DNA of 64,000 bases from Erwinia sp. OLFS4 (GCF_002752165.1 NZ_MOMB01000046.1:62001-126000); one strand, 5' to 3'. Shown: positions 19,753-30,282, counted from the stretch's first letter. Program-made: numbers and translations. The notes: generated by a model not told the origin, from the sequence alone.

Positions 19753-19785
19753 TTGTAAACTAAATCTTTTTAATTTTGTTTACAA
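19753..19785. promoter_or_regulatory. BirA operator of the divergent bio promoters
   Basis: Perfect eight-base arms TTGTAAAC and GTTTACAA separated by 17 bases, the layout of the E. coli bio operator. It lies in the 86-base gap between bioB and bioA, so biotinoyl-AMP-BirA can shut both promoters. Confidence 0.93.
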
Positions 19786-19792
19786 GGCCATA

Positions 19793-21088
19793 ATGACCCC
19801 GGATGACCTCCAGTTTGACCGCCAGCATATCTGGCACCCTTACACGTCGATGAGCAAGCCGCTGCCCTGCTACCCGGTTGTCAGCGCACGGGGCGTACAG
19901 CTTCAGCTGGCTGATGGCCGCCAGCTGGTGGATGGTATGTCTTCATGGTGGGCAGCCATTCATGGTTATAACCATCCGCGGCTTAATCAGGCTATGACGC
20001 AACAAATTGCGAGTATGTCCCACGTCATGTTTGGTGGCATAACCCATCCTGCTGCAGTCGCCTTGTGTCGCCAGCTGGTGGCCATGACCCCTGACGGACT
20101 GGAGTGCGTGTTTCTTGCCGATTCAGGATCGGTCGCCGTTGAAGTCGCAATGAAAATGGCCCTGCAATACTGGCAGGCCCGCGGGAAAAAACGCCGGCGT
20201 TTTATGACCCTAAAGCGCGGCTATCACGGTGATACTTTCTCCGCAATGTCGGTGTGCGATCCGCAAAATTCGATGCATAGCCTGTGGCAAGGCTATCTGC
20301 CGCAGCATCTGTTTGCCCCAGCCCCTGAGTGCCGCTTTGGCGATGACTGGCAGCCCGAAGATTTTCTGCCCTTTGCCCGGCTGCTGGCGCAGCATCATCA
20401 GGCGCTGGCTGCGGTAATCCTTGAGCCGGTGGTACAGGGCGCAGGCGGTATGCGCTTTTATCATCCGCAGTACCTCAGGCAGGTAAAAGCGCTCTGTGAA
20501 GATTACGGCATTTTATTGATCGCCGATGAAATCGCCAGCGGGTTTGGTCGCACCGGACAGCTTTTTGCCTGTCAGCATGCCAGTATTTCACCGGATATTC
20601 TCTGTCTCGGTAAAGCGCTGACTGGCGGCACCATGACGCTGTCGGCTACCCTGACGACCCGACCGGTCGCCGACACTATCAGTAACGGTGCCGCCGGCTG
20701 TTTTATGCATGGTCCAACATTTATGGCCAATCCTCTCGCCTGCGCAGTCGCCTGCGAAAGTCTGGCATTGCTGGCAGAAAATCACTGGCCATTGCAGGTT
20801 GCGACCATCAGTCAGCAGCTGCGCGCGGCGCTGCTGCCGCTGCGCGACATGCCACTGGTGGCCGATGTGCGGGTACTGGGTGCAATTGGCGTGGTGGAAA
20901 CGCGCTATCCGGTGGACATGGCCGCAATCCAGCACTTTTTCGTCGAACAGGGCGTCTGGATCCGCCCGTTTGGTAAACTGATCTATCTGATGCCACCTTA
21001 TATTATCTCTCCAGAAGCGCTGGAAAAGCTGACGCAGGCCATCGGCGCTGCCGTGCAGGCTCCCGCCCTGTTTCAGATTGCTGCCTGA
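19793..21088 (+). CDS. bioA: Adenosylmethionine-8-amino-7-oxononanoate transaminase BioA
   Basis: A PLP transaminase that turns KAPA into DAPA with SAM as amino donor. 431 residues (E. coli 429). Marks: [57 protein letters not shown], the PLP lysine in [15 protein letters not shown] and [13 protein letters not shown]. The start ATG is eight bases after the BirA operator. It is transcribed alone, as in E. coli; no terminator is obvious before curA. Confidence 0.97.
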   Translation: MTPDDLQFDRQHIWHPYTSMSKPLPCYPVVSARGVQLQLADGRQLVDGMSSWWAAIHGYNHPRLNQAMTQQIASMSHVMFGGITHPAAVALCRQLVAMTPDGLECVFLADSGSVAVEVAMKMALQYWQARGKKRRRFMTLKRGYHGDTFSAMSVCDPQNSMHSLWQGYLPQHLFAPAPECRFGDDWQPEDFLPFARLLAQHHQALAAVILEPVVQGAGGMRFYHPQYLRQVKALCEDYGILLIADEIASGFGRTGQLFACQHASISPDILCLGKALTGGTMTLSATLTTRPVADTISNGAAGCFMHGPTFMANPLACAVACESLALLAENHWPLQVATISQQLRAALLPLRDMPLVADVRVLGAIGVVETRYPVDMAAIQHFFVEQGVWIRPFGKLIYLMPPYIISPEALEKLTQAIGAAVQAPALFQIAA

Positions 21089-21149
21089 GTGCTGGCCTGC
21101 ACCGCCACATCCGCTACAGTTAATGGACGTCCCTGACTAAGGAAAGAAT

Positions 21150-22193
21150 ATGACACAACAATCCGATATCAATCGCCGCATCGTCCTTGCGGCCCGGCCA
21201 CAGGGCGCGCCGGATAGCAGTCATTTTCGTCTTGAAACGCAGCCGGTTCCGCAGCCTGCTGAAGGCGAGATATTGTTACGTACCGTCTGGCTGTCACTCG
21301 ATCCCTACATGCGCGGACGTATGAGCGATGCACCTTCATATGTGCCACCAACCGCCCTTGGCGCCGTGATGAGGGCGGGCACCATCGCCCGGGTGGAACA
21401 ATCACGTCATGACGGCTTTAAACCCGGAGAATGGGTTGTCAGCCAGAGCGGCTGGCAGGACTATGCGTTATCTGATGGCCATGACCTTCAACGCCTGCCG
21501 CTAGCCGCGCGCCAGCATCCATCATGGGGACTCAGCCTGCTGGGTATGACCGGGTTCACAGCTTATATGGGTCTACTGGATATCGGTCAGCCGCAGGCAG
21601 GTGAAACGGTTGTGGTCGCTGCCGCCAGCGGCGCCGTAGGATCGGTGGTAGGACAGATTGCCCGGCTAAAAGGCTGTCATGTCGTGGGCATTGCAGGCGG
21701 TGCCAAAAAATGCCGCTTTGCTGAACAGACCCTGGGATTCGATCGCTGTCTTGATCATCGTGATGCTATGCTGGCCAGCCAGCTACGCCGCCACTGCCCG
21801 GATGGTATTGATGTCTATTTTGAAAACGTCGGAGGCCGCGTATTTGACGCGGTGCTGCCCCTGATGAACCCACGCGGTCGCATTCCGCTTTGTGGTCTGA
21901 TTGCCGACTATAATGTCAGCACCCCTTCAGCATTAGCCGACCGCCTGCCACAGCTACAAAGCGCGATTTTACGTAAACGGCTGCGGGTACAGGGTTTTAT
22001 TATTACTCAGGACTACCCGCATCGCTTTGGCGAGTTTATCCAGCAAATGAGCCAGTGGATTGCCGATCGGCGTATCCTGCTACGCGAAGATATATACCAG
22101 GGGCTGGAAAACGCACCACACATCTTTACCGGCATGCTGGCAGGCGATAACTTTGGTAAAGTTGTGGTGCGGGTAGCGCCGGACGAACCCTGA
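21150..22193 (+). CDS. curA: NADPH-dependent oxidoreductase, CurA/YncB family
   Basis: A zinc-free medium-chain reductase; the E. coli homologue reduces curcumin and other alkenals. 347 residues. Visible: LSLDPYMRGRM near the N-terminus, GMTGFTAYMGLLDIG, the Rossmann loop AAASGAVGSVVGQIARLKG and YFENVGGRVFDAVLPLM. AAGGAA stands nine bases before the ATG. In E. coli curA is elsewhere, so its place between bioA and ybhB is a local insertion. The natural substrate is unknown. Confidence 0.88.
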   Translation: MTQQSDINRRIVLAARPQGAPDSSHFRLETQPVPQPAEGEILLRTVWLSLDPYMRGRMSDAPSYVPPTALGAVMRAGTIARVEQSRHDGFKPGEWVVSQSGWQDYALSDGHDLQRLPLAARQHPSWGLSLLGMTGFTAYMGLLDIGQPQAGETVVVAAASGAVGSVVGQIARLKGCHVVGIAGGAKKCRFAEQTLGFDRCLDHRDAMLASQLRRHCPDGIDVYFENVGGRVFDAVLPLMNPRGRIPLCGLIADYNVSTPSALADRLPQLQSAILRKRLRVQGFIITQDYPHRFGEFIQQMSQWIADRRILLREDIYQGLENAPHIFTGMLAGDNFGKVVVRVAPDEP

Positions 22194-22246
22194 ACCGGCC
22201 AGAGAATATTCACTTTCGAGCTGATTTATCCACAAAGGGAGACGCG

Positions 22247-22723
22247 ATGAAGCTGTACAGCGACAATTTCAACGATGGCGATAAAATGCCGCAAAGCCAG
22301 GTGTTTAACGGTATGGGTTATCAGGGAGACAATCTTTCCCCGCATCTGGCCTGGCAGGAAGTCCCGGCCGGAACGAAAAGTTTCGTGATAACCTGTTTTG
22401 ATCCTGATGCCCCCACCGGTTCCGGCTGGTGGCACTGGGGGGTAGCAAACCTGCCGGCAGATTGCCGCGAGCTGCCACAGGGTGCCGGCTCAGGCACAGC
22501 GCCTTTGCCCGCAGGCTGCGTGCAAACCCGTACCGACTTTGGCAGCAGCGGTTATGGCGGCGCGGCACCCCCGAAAGGCGAAAGCCATCGCTATATCTTT
22601 ACCCTGTATGCCCTGGATGTGGAGCACATTGAGGTGAATGAACAGTCCAGTGGTGCCCTGCTTGGCTTTAACGTACATTTTCACACGCTGGCCAGCGCCT
22701 CCCTGACGGTAAAATACAACTGA
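22247..22723 (+). CDS. ybhB: YbhB, YbhB/YbcL PEBP-family protein
   Basis: A 158-residue phosphatidylethanolamine-binding (Raf kinase inhibitor-like) fold protein, same length as E. coli YbhB. Visible: NGMGYQGDNLSPHLAW, the ligand-site DPDAPTGSGWWHW, GGAAPPKGESHRYIFT and VHFHTLASASLTV. Cytoplasmic; the function is not known. AAAGGGAG sits before the ATG. In E. coli it lies next to bioA, so curA is the insert. Confidence 0.95.
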   Translation: MKLYSDNFNDGDKMPQSQVFNGMGYQGDNLSPHLAWQEVPAGTKSFVITCFDPDAPTGSGWWHWGVANLPADCRELPQGAGSGTAPLPAGCVQTRTDFGSSGYGGAAPPKGESHRYIFTLYALDVEHIEVNEQSSGALLGFNVHFHTLASASLTVKYN

Positions 22724-22746
22724 GGCGTTGCATCATCGCTGCGTAA

Positions 22747-22781
22747 ACCCGCACCGGCTGTAACCCTCTGCTGGTGCGGGT
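22747..22781. terminator. Hairpin between ybhB and pgl
   Basis: Nine-base arms ACCCGCACC/GGTGCGGGT in the gap between convergent ybhB and pgl. No T run follows, so the call as a terminator is tentative. Confidence 0.4.
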
Positions 22782-22815
22782 ACATGTTATGGGCCGCCTT
22801 CCTGCTGCCAGCAGA

Positions 22816-23814
22816 TTATTTCAGCGCGTGAATCACCACCCACATTGGCCCTTTGCCAACGCCGTAGCGTGCCAGCGGTTGCAGCAGACCGCGCACAGGT
22901 TCAATGCGGTACACTTCGATATGATCAGACTTCTGCCCGGCAGCAACGACAAATTGCCCGCTGTGGTCAATGTTAAAACCGCGCGGCTGTGTCTCGGTAG
23001 GCTGGTGACCTTCGAGGGTCAGAACACTGCCCTCTTCACTGACGCTGAAAATGGCAATCACGCTGGCAGTACGATCGCAGGCATAGAGAAAACGGCCGTC
23101 AGGTGTCAGATGGATGTCGGCCGCCCAGCGGGTATCACTAAAGCCCGCCGGCATCATATCGACGCTTTGTACCCGTTCAACCTTGCCGTGCGGGTTATGC
23201 AAATTCCAGACATTGACGCTGCTGTCCAGTTCATTAATACAATAGGCGTACTGCCGGTTGGGATGAAAAGCCATGTGCCGTGGGCCGGCGCCGCTGACTG
23301 TGTCAACCTGCTTTTGTGCTGCGGGGGTCAGTTCACCATTATCATTGAGCGTAAACAGGCAGATGCGATCCTGTTTGAGTGCCGGCACAAACAGCGTCTG
23401 GTTAGCCAGGTCGATATTGGCAGAATGGCAACCGGCTAAATCACCAATAACCTGTGAAGGAGCCTGCGGTAAGCCGCGGCTGTCCATCGGACTGACACTG
23501 ACACAAGCATCATTATATGAACCACAAAACAGAAAACGCCCGTGCCGATCGGTGGAAATATGGGTCGGACTGCCGGGCAACGGTGCTTCGGCTTCATGGC
23601 TCAGTTTACCCTGTTCATCGATAGCATAGGTGACCACGCGAAAATCCGGCCGTACGCCAACATGCAGCCAGTTACCGTTGGGATTGACCACCATCGGCTG
23701 CACTTGTCCCGGTGCTTCAACTACCTGCAGAAGCGTCAGCGCGCCTGCATTATCCATCTGCCAGGCATGGATCTGGTGGCTTTCAGGACTGGCCGTATAC
23801 ACAACTTGTTTCAT
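22816..23814 (-). CDS. pgl: 6-phosphogluconolactonase Pgl
   Basis: Hydrolyses 6-phosphogluconolactone in the oxidative pentose phosphate pathway. 332 residues, the seven-bladed propeller type (YbhE) rather than the DevB type. Visible: [67 protein letters not shown] and [17 protein letters not shown]. The start at 23814 fits E. coli Pgl; an earlier ATG adds 13 unsupported residues. Divergent from ybhA. Confidence 0.95.
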   Translation of the reverse strand: MKQVVYTASPESHQIHAWQMDNAGALTLLQVVEAPGQVQPMVVNPNGNWLHVGVRPDFRVVTYAIDEQGKLSHEAEAPLPGSPTHISTDRHGRFLFCGSYNDACVSVSPMDSRGLPQAPSQVIGDLAGCHSANIDLANQTLFVPALKQDRICLFTLNDNGELTPAAQKQVDTVSGAGPRHMAFHPNRQYAYCINELDSSVNVWNLHNPHGKVERVQSVDMMPAGFSDTRWAADIHLTPDGRFLYACDRTASVIAIFSVSEEGSVLTLEGHQPTETQPRGFNIDHSGQFVVAAGQKSDHIEVYRIEPVRGLLQPLARYGVGKGPMWVVIHALK

Positions 23815-23968
23815 GAAGGCTCCTCTTTCAGTGATATCGGTAAAATATGGCAATCACCCATCATGACAGGATTTCTCAGCCAGCAGCTTACTTTTCTGAC
23901 TCTGGCCTGTTGGTCAGACCGGTAACCACGTGTACACTCGGCTTTTCAACGCCTTTGGGAAATTTTTT

Positions 23969-24787
23969 ATGCGCTATCGCGTTATTGCACTTGACCTTGA
24001 CGGCACCTTGCTGACGCCGGAAAAAACCATTTTGCCAGAATCAATTGAGGCACTGGCAAAGGCCCAGGCCGCCGGGGCAAAGGTAGTGATTGTCACCGGA
24101 CGCCATCACTGCGCTATCCATCCTTTTTACCAGGCTTTAGCGCTGGATACACCCGCTATTTGCTGTAACGGTGCCTATTTGTATGATTATCATGCAAAAA
24201 AGGTGCTGACCGCCGATCCGCTGCCTGTTGAACAAGCCAGACAAGTGATTGGTTTACTCGACGAACACCGGATTCACGGGCTGCTGTACGCTGATGACGC
24301 CATGATCTATCAGGAACCAACCGGTCACGTGATCCGCACGCAAAACTGGGCGCAGTCGCTGCCGGCACATCAGCGTCCACTGTTTATCCGGGTGCCTTCA
24401 CTGCTTGAGGCGGCGGAAAAAGCGCAATCTATCTGGAAATTTGCCCTGTCACATCCGGATACCCATGCACTGCAACGCTTTGCCGGAGTGGTCGAACACG
24501 AAATGGGGCTGGCCTGTGAATGGTCCTGGCATGATCAGGTGGATATTGCCGGTGCCGGAAACAGCAAAGGCAAACGACTGGCGCAATGGGTCACCTCACT
24601 GGGTCTGACAATGGCCGATGTTATTGCCTTTGGCGATAACTACAACGACCTCAGTATGCTGGAATCCGCCGGGCTGGGTATTGCCATGGGCAATGCCGAC
24701 GAGGCCATCCGTCAGCGGGTAGCGCGCTCAATTGGCAGCAACCAGCAACCGGGCATTGCCGAAACGCTGTATCAGGAGGTTTTGTAA
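23969..24787 (+). CDS. ybhA: Pyridoxal phosphatase YbhA (HAD, Cof family)
   Basis: A HAD-superfamily phosphatase; the E. coli protein acts on pyridoxal phosphate and other sugar phosphates. 272 residues, identical in length to E. coli. Motif I is DLDGT (D9 nucleophile, D11), then IVTGRHHCAIHPFYQAL (motif II), GNSKGKRL (motif III lysine) and FGDNYNDLSML (motif IV). The start at 23969 (MRYRVIALDLDG) is chosen by alignment although the ribosome site is weak. Confidence 0.93.
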   Translation: MRYRVIALDLDGTLLTPEKTILPESIEALAKAQAAGAKVVIVTGRHHCAIHPFYQALALDTPAICCNGAYLYDYHAKKVLTADPLPVEQARQVIGLLDEHRIHGLLYADDAMIYQEPTGHVIRTQNWAQSLPAHQRPLFIRVPSLLEAAEKAQSIWKFALSHPDTHALQRFAGVVEHEMGLACEWSWHDQVDIAGAGNSKGKRLAQWVTSLGLTMADVIAFGDNYNDLSMLESAGLGIAMGNADEAIRQRVARSIGSNQQPGIAETLYQEVL

Positions 24788-24851
24788 CGTGCTGCCCTGC
24801 GACAGGATTGCCCCACCGGGCGCCTGAGACGTCAGCCGACGTGCAACAGCG

Positions 24852-25910
24852 TTAGTGGCTAATCGACACCCCTTTAACCTGGGCAAAAAGCCACATTTGT
24901 GGCTTGATCCTTAATTCGTCCCTGGCCCAGGGCGTGATACGCGCCCAGAGGACGCTTTGCCCGATACGCAATTTCACTTCCACCTGATGGTCAACATCCA
25001 GCAGCGCCTCTACCTGGGCAGGAATCACGTTACGCACCGAGCTGTTTTGCGGCGGCTGCAGGCTGAGAGAAACATCAGTCGACTGAATACGGATACGCAA
25101 CGGCGTGCGCAATGGCAGATCGATCCGGCTTACCCAGATATGCTGATCGCCCAGTGACAATGCCGTCATCGCATAATGAGGATGCTGCTCCAGCACCTGA
25201 ACACGCAGTATGCTACTCTGTTCCGCCCGCGGCAGCCAGGGGCGCATTGCGCTGCTCTGCCAGACGGTTTCCAGCGGGCCAAACGCTTTGACCTCACCGT
25301 TATCCAGCACCAGCACGTTATCTGCCAGCTGCAAAATCTCATCCAGACTGTGGCTGACGTATAGCAGTGGAATATCCACCTGACGTACCAGCCGCTGTAA
25401 CCAGGGTAACAGTTCGCGTTTACGCGGCAAATCCAGTGACGCCAGCGGTTCATCCATCAGCAGTATTTCCGGGGCAGACAGCAGCGCACGGCCAATGGCA
25501 ACCCGCTGCTTTTCGCCGCCGGATAAAGAATACGGAAAGCGATCCAGCAACGGGGCAATCCCCAGTAAGCTGACCAGGCTATCGAACTGGTCACGCTGAC
25601 GCTTATCACAGCCATACAGCAAATTGCCGCGCACCCGATAATGAGGAAACAGACGCGCATCCTGAAACACATAGCCCACCCGGCGTTTTTCCGGCGGCAG
25701 ATAAAGCTTCTGCGTGCTGTCGCTGAGGGTGCGGCCGTTAAGTACAATCCGGCCTTCCTGTGGCGCCGTCAGACCGGCAATGGCGTTAATCAGCGAGGTT
25801 TTTCCTGCGCCTGAGACGCCAAACACCGCGGTAATTCCCTGCGCCGGCAGACTGAGATCCAGCGCCAGCGTATGGGCCCCCAGCCGCTGGCGAAACGCTA
25901 GTTCCAGCAT
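24852..25910 (-). CDS. modC: Molybdate ABC transporter ATPase ModC
   Basis: The ATP-hydrolysing subunit of the molybdate importer. 352 residues. Walker A is GVSGAGKTS (31-39), the Q loop [13 protein letters not shown], signature [15 protein letters not shown], Walker [13 protein letters not shown] and the H loop YVSHSLDEI. The C-terminal third is a TOBE/Mop molybdate-binding regulatory domain. The start overlaps the modB stop by one base. Last gene of modABC. Confidence 0.96.
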   Translation of the reverse strand: MLELAFRQRLGAHTLALDLSLPAQGITAVFGVSGAGKTSLINAIAGLTAPQEGRIVLNGRTLSDSTQKLYLPPEKRRVGYVFQDARLFPHYRVRGNLLYGCDKRQRDQFDSLVSLLGIAPLLDRFPYSLSGGEKQRVAIGRALLSAPEILLMDEPLASLDLPRKRELLPWLQRLVRQVDIPLLYVSHSLDEILQLADNVLVLDNGEVKAFGPLETVWQSSAMRPWLPRAEQSSILRVQVLEQHPHYAMTALSLGDQHIWVSRIDLPLRTPLRIRIQSTDVSLSLQPPQNSSVRNVIPAQVEALLDVDHQVEVKLRIGQSVLWARITPWARDELRIKPQMWLFAQVKGVSISH

Positions 25911-26605
25911 CAGGCCGTGCCCCCCAGACGTTTACGCCCCCAGCGACTGAGCCATTCAGAAATCAGCAATGCGCTAAGCGCCAGCACAATGGCGATAACG
26001 CATAAACGTGCGGCAGCCCCTTCCGCCCCGGGGGTTTCAATCAGGGTATACATTGCCGAGGGTAAAGTGCGCGTTTCACCTGGAATATTGGAAACAAAAG
26101 TAATGGTTGCACCAAACTCTCCCAGTGAACGGGCAAAAGCCAGCACGGTCCCGACAATCACGCCGGGCAGCGTCAGCGGCAGAGTGATAGTGAAAAAAAC
26201 CCGCCAGCGCCCGGCCCCCAGCGTTCGGGCAGCCTGCTCCAGCCGGGTGTCCACGCTTTCCAGCGCCAGACGAATGGCCCGCACCATCAGCGGAAAAGCA
26301 ATCATCGCCGATGCCAGCGCCGCGCCGCGCCAGCTGAACGCAAAGGTAAAACCAAACCAGTCGTAAAGATACTGCCCTATCAGGCCACGGCGCCCAAAGC
26401 CAAGCAGCAGCAGATAACCCACCACCACTGGCGGAAGCACTAACGGCAGATGAATGACGCTGTCGAGCAGGGATTTACCGGGAAAGCGGCAACGTACCAG
26501 AATCCACGCCATCAGGATACCGAACGGCAGACTGCAGCTGACCGCCATCATGGACACTTTGATACTCAGGGTCAGCGCCTGCCATTCGGCTTCACTTAAT
26601 ATCAT
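25910..26605 (-). CDS. modB: Molybdate ABC transporter permease ModB
   Basis: The inner-membrane channel subunit of the molybdate importer, 231 residues with five to six transmembrane segments. [16 protein letters not shown] and the EAA loop [20 protein letters not shown] (which docks on ModC) are typical, as is [20 protein letters not shown]. The start overlaps the modA stop by one base, and the stop overlaps the modC start. Confidence 0.96.
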   Translation of the reverse strand: MILSEAEWQALTLSIKVSMMAVSCSLPFGILMAWILVRCRFPGKSLLDSVIHLPLVLPPVVVGYLLLLGFGRRGLIGQYLYDWFGFTFAFSWRGAALASAMIAFPLMVRAIRLALESVDTRLEQAARTLGAGRWRVFFTITLPLTLPGVIVGTVLAFARSLGEFGATITFVSNIPGETRTLPSAMYTLIETPGAEGAAARLCVIAIVLALSALLISEWLSRWGRKRLGGTA

Positions 26606-27378
26606 TATCGGGGTGTAAATCCATATTTTTTGAAGATAGCCGCTGCCTGTGGTCCTTTCAGATAACGATAAAAGGCCTGCACGCTGGTGTTGTCATGGTC
26701 TTTGACAATCGCCATAGGATATTCAACCGGCTTATGGCTGGATTCAGGAAAGTGACCGACTACCGTCACTTTATCGCTGGCAACCGCATCGGAGCCATAA
26801 ACAATGCCATAAGGCGCTTCATTGCGCTCCACCAGCGCCAGCGCCGCACGCACGCTATTTCCTGGCGCCAGCATCGGCGATACCGTATCCCAGGCGCCCA
26901 GATTTTGCAGCGCTTCTTTAGCATAAAGTCCGGCCGGAACGTGCTGCGGATCGCCGACGGCCAGCCGCTGTCCCTTTAACAGACTTTTCCAGTCGGTCTG
27001 TTTAGTGATGGTCACTGCCGGTTTTTTTTCCGCCTTTGCAGCCACCAGCACCAGGTCATTCCCCAGCAAAGTATAACGACTGTTATTTTCTATTGTATTT
27101 TTCTCTGCAGCATAATCCATCCACTGCTGATCGGCCGAAATAAACAGGTCGGCAGGCGCGCCCTGCTCAATCTGACGGGCCAGCGTGGAAGATGAAGCGA
27201 AAGAAGAGACAATACGCACCGGCTTGCCCTGCTGATACTGCCCGGCAATCTCCTGCAAGGCATTGGTTAAAGAAGCGGCAGCAAAAACGGTGATGTTGTC
27301 TGCCGCCGCCGCCTGTCCTGCCAGGGTGATACTTAACGCTGCCACGGCAGCAGCCCAGCGACCTGATGTGACTTTCAT
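26605..27378 (-). CDS. modA: Molybdate-binding periplasmic protein ModA
   Basis: The periplasmic binding protein for molybdate and tungstate. 257 residues, with a signal peptide ending near AGQAAA (cleavage about residue 25). Anion-contact regions: FAAASLTNALQ, SFASSSTLARQIEQGAPAD, GDPQHVPAGLYAKEAL and YGIVYGSDA. The start is ATG 27378, after a ModE-type operator at 27397-27420. First gene of modABC. Confidence 0.96.
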   Translation of the reverse strand: MKVTSGRWAAAVAALSITLAGQAAAADNITVFAAASLTNALQEIAGQYQQGKPVRIVSSFASSSTLARQIEQGAPADLFISADQQWMDYAAEKNTIENNSRYTLLGNDLVLVAAKAEKKPAVTITKQTDWKSLLKGQRLAVGDPQHVPAGLYAKEALQNLGAWDTVSPMLAPGNSVRAALALVERNEAPYGIVYGSDAVASDKVTVVGHFPESSHKPVEYPMAIVKDHDNTSVQAFYRYLKGPQAAAIFKKYGFTPR

Positions 27379-27396
27379 TTCATTCTCCTGTTTTTA

Positions 27397-27420
27397 CGTT
27401 ATGTAATGAATCATATAACG
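27397..27420. promoter_or_regulatory. ModE operator of modABC
   Basis: CGTTAT-N12-ATAACG, 24 bases, 19 bases before the modA ATG. The half-sites and spacing agree with the E. coli modA operator as I recall it and with the site before moaA (11403-11426). ModE-molybdate should repress modABC here. Confidence 0.85.
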
Positions 27421-27487
27421 CAGCAACAAATCCTGTCATGACGTTTATCGGTCACAGAAGAAGAAAATTGAGGAAGGTGAGAATCTT

Positions 27488-27516
27488 AATAAACCTGAGC
27501 ATACGTCAGGTTTATT
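27488..27516. terminator. Hairpin terminator downstream of acrZ
   Basis: Eleven-base perfect arms AATAAACCTGA/TCAGGTTTATT around a seven-base loop, 12 bases after the acrZ stop. The stem is AT-rich at its base, which can supply the T tract in either direction. Confidence 0.6.
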
Positions 27517-27527
27517 GTCAGAGGAAA

Positions 27528-27683
27528 TCAGTGGCGATCGCTGAGCGCACGGTCTTTTGACTGGCCAACTTTTGAAATGATATTAAAAAGTTCGCCGAGG
27601 CCATAAATCAGGCCGAGAATAACGGCCATGACCACCGGGACCATCAGAATGGCAACGAGCAGGCTTTTAATTAGTTCCAGCAT
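27528..27683 (-). CDS. acrZ: AcrZ, small AcrAB-TolC-associated membrane protein
   Basis: A 51-residue protein, too short for many gene finders. It reads [20 protein letters not shown], then [20 protein letters not shown] and a polar tail, matching E. coli AcrZ (YbhT, 49 residues). One bent transmembrane helix with the Pro-containing MVPVVMA core binds AcrB and tunes drug export. It lies in the modA-modE gap as in E. coli. The ATG at 27681-27683 is set by alignment. Confidence 0.92.
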   Translation of the reverse strand: MLELIKSLLVAILMVPVVMAVILGLIYGLGELFNIISKVGQSKDRALSDRH

Positions 27684-27818
27684 TTAATCCCCACCGAATT
27701 GTATCGAAAGAAATATTGTATCCATTCAGTTAAAAAGTGCACGTGCGATTTGTGCGCTTTTCCCTTACTGACAAACGACACCTGTGCGGCATACACTAAC
27801 TTTTTCTCCGGAGGCGAC

Positions 27819-28601
27819 ATGCAAAGCGAACTCTCCCTGATCATAAAAATGCAACAACGGCTGTTCGCCGATGCGCGACGCATTGAATTACTGCGCCAGA
27901 TTAAAGCAACGGGTTCCATCAGTCAGGGCGCTAAGCTGGCGGCCATCAGTTATAAAAGTGCCTGGGATGCGGTTAATGAAATGAACCAGCTGGCTGACCA
28001 GCCATTAGTTGATCGGGCTACCGGCGGCAAAGGTGGCGGTGGCGCAGCACTGACCGCCTGGGGTGAACGCCTGATTGAGCTGTTTGACCTGCTGGAGCAA
28101 ATTCAGCAAAAAGCGTTCGATGTGTTACAAGACGACCAGGTACCGCTGGATAGCCTGCTGGGCGCCATTGCCCGTTTTTCATTGCAAACCAGCGCGCGTA
28201 ATCAGCTATCCGGCACGGTCATCGGACGCGATCAGCAGCATGTCCGCCAACATATTCAGGTATTACTGGCCGACGGAGTCACCCGGCTGACTATCGCCGT
28301 TACCGAAACCAGTGCCAGACGGCTACAGCTGGAAAACGGTAAGCAAGTCTTAGTACTGATTAAAGCCCCGTGGATCGCACTGGACGCTGAAACCATCCCG
28401 GCAGAAAACCGTCTGGAGGGGCGGATACACAGCATTGAGCACAGCCCGGAATACAGCGAGATCCTGATTGATTTACCAGACGGTCAGCAACTGTGTGCCA
28501 GCCTTAATCGTCAGACGCTGCGGCAAAAGAACCTGCAAACCGGTGATAGAGTCACGGCACATTTTAACGCTGACCAGGCGATTATTGCCACGCTGCTATG
28601 A
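27819..28601 (+). CDS. modE: Molybdate-responsive transcription regulator ModE
   Basis: A dimeric regulator that binds molybdate, represses modABC and activates moaA. 260 residues (E. coli 262). The N-terminal winged helix-turn-helix includes IELLRQIKATGSISQGAKLAAISYKSAWDAV; two TOBE/Mop domains (SARNQLSGTVI and LEGRIHSIEHS) follow from about residue 120. The start at 27819 has CCGGAGG eight bases upstream; an upstream ATG at 27699 would add 40 unsupported residues. Divergent from acrZ. Confidence 0.95.
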   Translation: MQSELSLIIKMQQRLFADARRIELLRQIKATGSISQGAKLAAISYKSAWDAVNEMNQLADQPLVDRATGGKGGGGAALTAWGERLIELFDLLEQIQQKAFDVLQDDQVPLDSLLGAIARFSLQTSARNQLSGTVIGRDQQHVRQHIQVLLADGVTRLTIAVTETSARRLQLENGKQVLVLIKAPWIALDAETIPAENRLEGRIHSIEHSPEYSEILIDLPDGQQLCASLNRQTLRQKNLQTGDRVTAHFNADQAIIATLL

Positions 28602-28677
28602 AACGCTGACACAGTGTTGACTTTATCCGCTATCCGGCATAGTTATGGCAGTACGAATGCAAAAAATGGAATGAACT

Positions 28678-30153
28678 ATGTCATCGTTGCAAATTTCGCA
28701 AGGCACATTTCGTCTTAGCGATACCCGCGTACTCACACTGGATCATCTGGATATCCACGCCGGCGACAGCTGGGCCTTCGTCGGTGCTAACGGCAGCGGA
28801 AAATCGTCTCTGGCAAGAGCGCTATCCGGTGAATTGCCGCCACTAACAGGAACAGTTATTAATCACTTTTGCCGGCCTGCCCGCCTCTCTTTTGAACAGT
28901 TACAGCAGCTGGTAAGTGAAGAATGGCAACGCAATAACACCGATCTGCTCAGTGCCGGCGAAGAGGATACCGGCCGTAGCGCTGGCGAAATTATTCAGGA
29001 AGATGTGCAGGATACGGAACGTTGCGCCCGGCTGGCAACAGAGTTTGGCATCAGCCATCTGCTGACGCGCCGGTTTAAATACCTTTCTACCGGGGAAACG
29101 CGTAAGACACTCTTGTGCCGGGCGCTGATGTCACAGCCTGATTTGCTGATCCTTGATGAACCTTTTGACGGGCTGGACACCGCTTCCCGCGCCAGTCTGG
29201 CCACGCTGCTGGGAGCACTGAATCAGCAGGGCTATACGCTGGTGATGGTGGTTAACCGCTTTGATGACATTCCCGATTTCACCCGCAGCGTTGGCGTGCT
29301 GGCGGAATGCACCCTGACGCACACCGGTGAACGTCAGGCCATTATGTCACAAGCACTGGTGGCCCAGCTGGCACACAGCGAACGGCTGGCTGGCATGACG
29401 CTACCTGAAGCCGACCAGCCGGATGCAGTGCCACGGCTGGCCCCAGGAATGTCACCGGTTATTCTGAAACAGGGGGTGGTGTCATGGAACGATAAACCGG
29501 TTTTGCATAACATTGACTGGGAAGTTAAACCCGGCGAACACTGGCAAATTATCGGGCCTAATGGCGCCGGCAAATCAACCTTGCTGAGCCTGATAACCGG
29601 CGACCATCCTCAGGGATACAGCAATGACCTGACGCTGTTTGGCCGGCGACGTGGCAGTGGTGAAACCATCTGGGAAATTAAACAACATATTGGTTATGTC
29701 AGCAGCAGTTTACATCTCGATTATCGCGTCAGTACCAGCGTCCGCAACGTGATTATCTCTGGTTTTTTTGACTCAATTGGCATTTACCAGGCCGTTTCAG
29801 ACCGGCAAAAAATGCTGGCACAACGCTGGCTGTCTTTACTGGGATTTGACGCCAGCAGTGCCGATGCGCCATTCCAGAACCTGTCCTGGGGCCAGCAACG
29901 ACTGGTGTTGATTGCACGCGCGTTGGTTAAACATCCTACCCTGCTGATTCTTGACGAGCCGCTACAAGGTCTGGACCCGCTCAATCGCCAGCTGGTACGC
30001 CGTTTTGTTGACATTCTGATTGGTGAAGGAGGTACCCAGCTGTTATTTGTATCACATCATGCTGAAGACGCCCCGGACTGCATTACCCATCGCCTCAGCT
30101 TCGTACCTGACGGTGAAATTTATCGTTATGACCTTCAGACCCTCCGCCAGTGA
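28678..30153 (+). CDS. modF: ModF, double ABC ATPase linked to molybdate transport
   Basis: A soluble tandem ABC protein of 491 residues; its exact role is unknown, though it goes with the mod genes in enterics. Domain 1 has Walker A GANGSGKSSLA (near 40) and signature LSTGETRKTLLCRALM with ILDEPFDGLD; domain 2 has GPNGAGKSTLLSLI (near 300), LSWGQQRLVLIARALV and ILDEPLQGLD. No membrane part. It follows modE by 76 bases and is probably in the same transcript. The ribosome site is weak. Confidence 0.93.
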   Translation: MSSLQISQGTFRLSDTRVLTLDHLDIHAGDSWAFVGANGSGKSSLARALSGELPPLTGTVINHFCRPARLSFEQLQQLVSEEWQRNNTDLLSAGEEDTGRSAGEIIQEDVQDTERCARLATEFGISHLLTRRFKYLSTGETRKTLLCRALMSQPDLLILDEPFDGLDTASRASLATLLGALNQQGYTLVMVVNRFDDIPDFTRSVGVLAECTLTHTGERQAIMSQALVAQLAHSERLAGMTLPEADQPDAVPRLAPGMSPVILKQGVVSWNDKPVLHNIDWEVKPGEHWQIIGPNGAGKSTLLSLITGDHPQGYSNDLTLFGRRRGSGETIWEIKQHIGYVSSSLHLDYRVSTSVRNVIISGFFDSIGIYQAVSDRQKMLAQRWLSLLGFDASSADAPFQNLSWGQQRLVLIARALVKHPTLLILDEPLQGLDPLNRQLVRRFVDILIGEGGTQLLFVSHHAEDAPDCITHRLSFVPDGEIYRYDLQTLRQ

Positions 30154-30193
30154 ATCCGGGCGATGCGATAACCTCGCGCCGCTCACAAATTAT

Positions 30194-30209
30194 GTGTAAC
30201 CGCTTACAG
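30194..30209. promoter_or_regulatory. GalR/GalS operator 1 of the gal operon
   Basis: GTGTAACCGCTTACAG, close to the GalR consensus (GTGNAANCGNTTNCAC). Its centre is 89 bases from the second operator at 30283-30298; in E. coli the two gal operators are about 113 bases apart. Confidence 0.8.
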
Positions 30210-30282
30210 TTTTACTGCTAAATTATTTCTTGATAGTGATTAGTCTGCTATAGTCAGCCAATCGGTACAATTTACTCCCTTA

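Noticed and set aside
22226-22234. Perfect DnaA box TTATCCACA just before ybhB
   Set aside because: A single isolated box is expected by chance; no partner boxes nearby.
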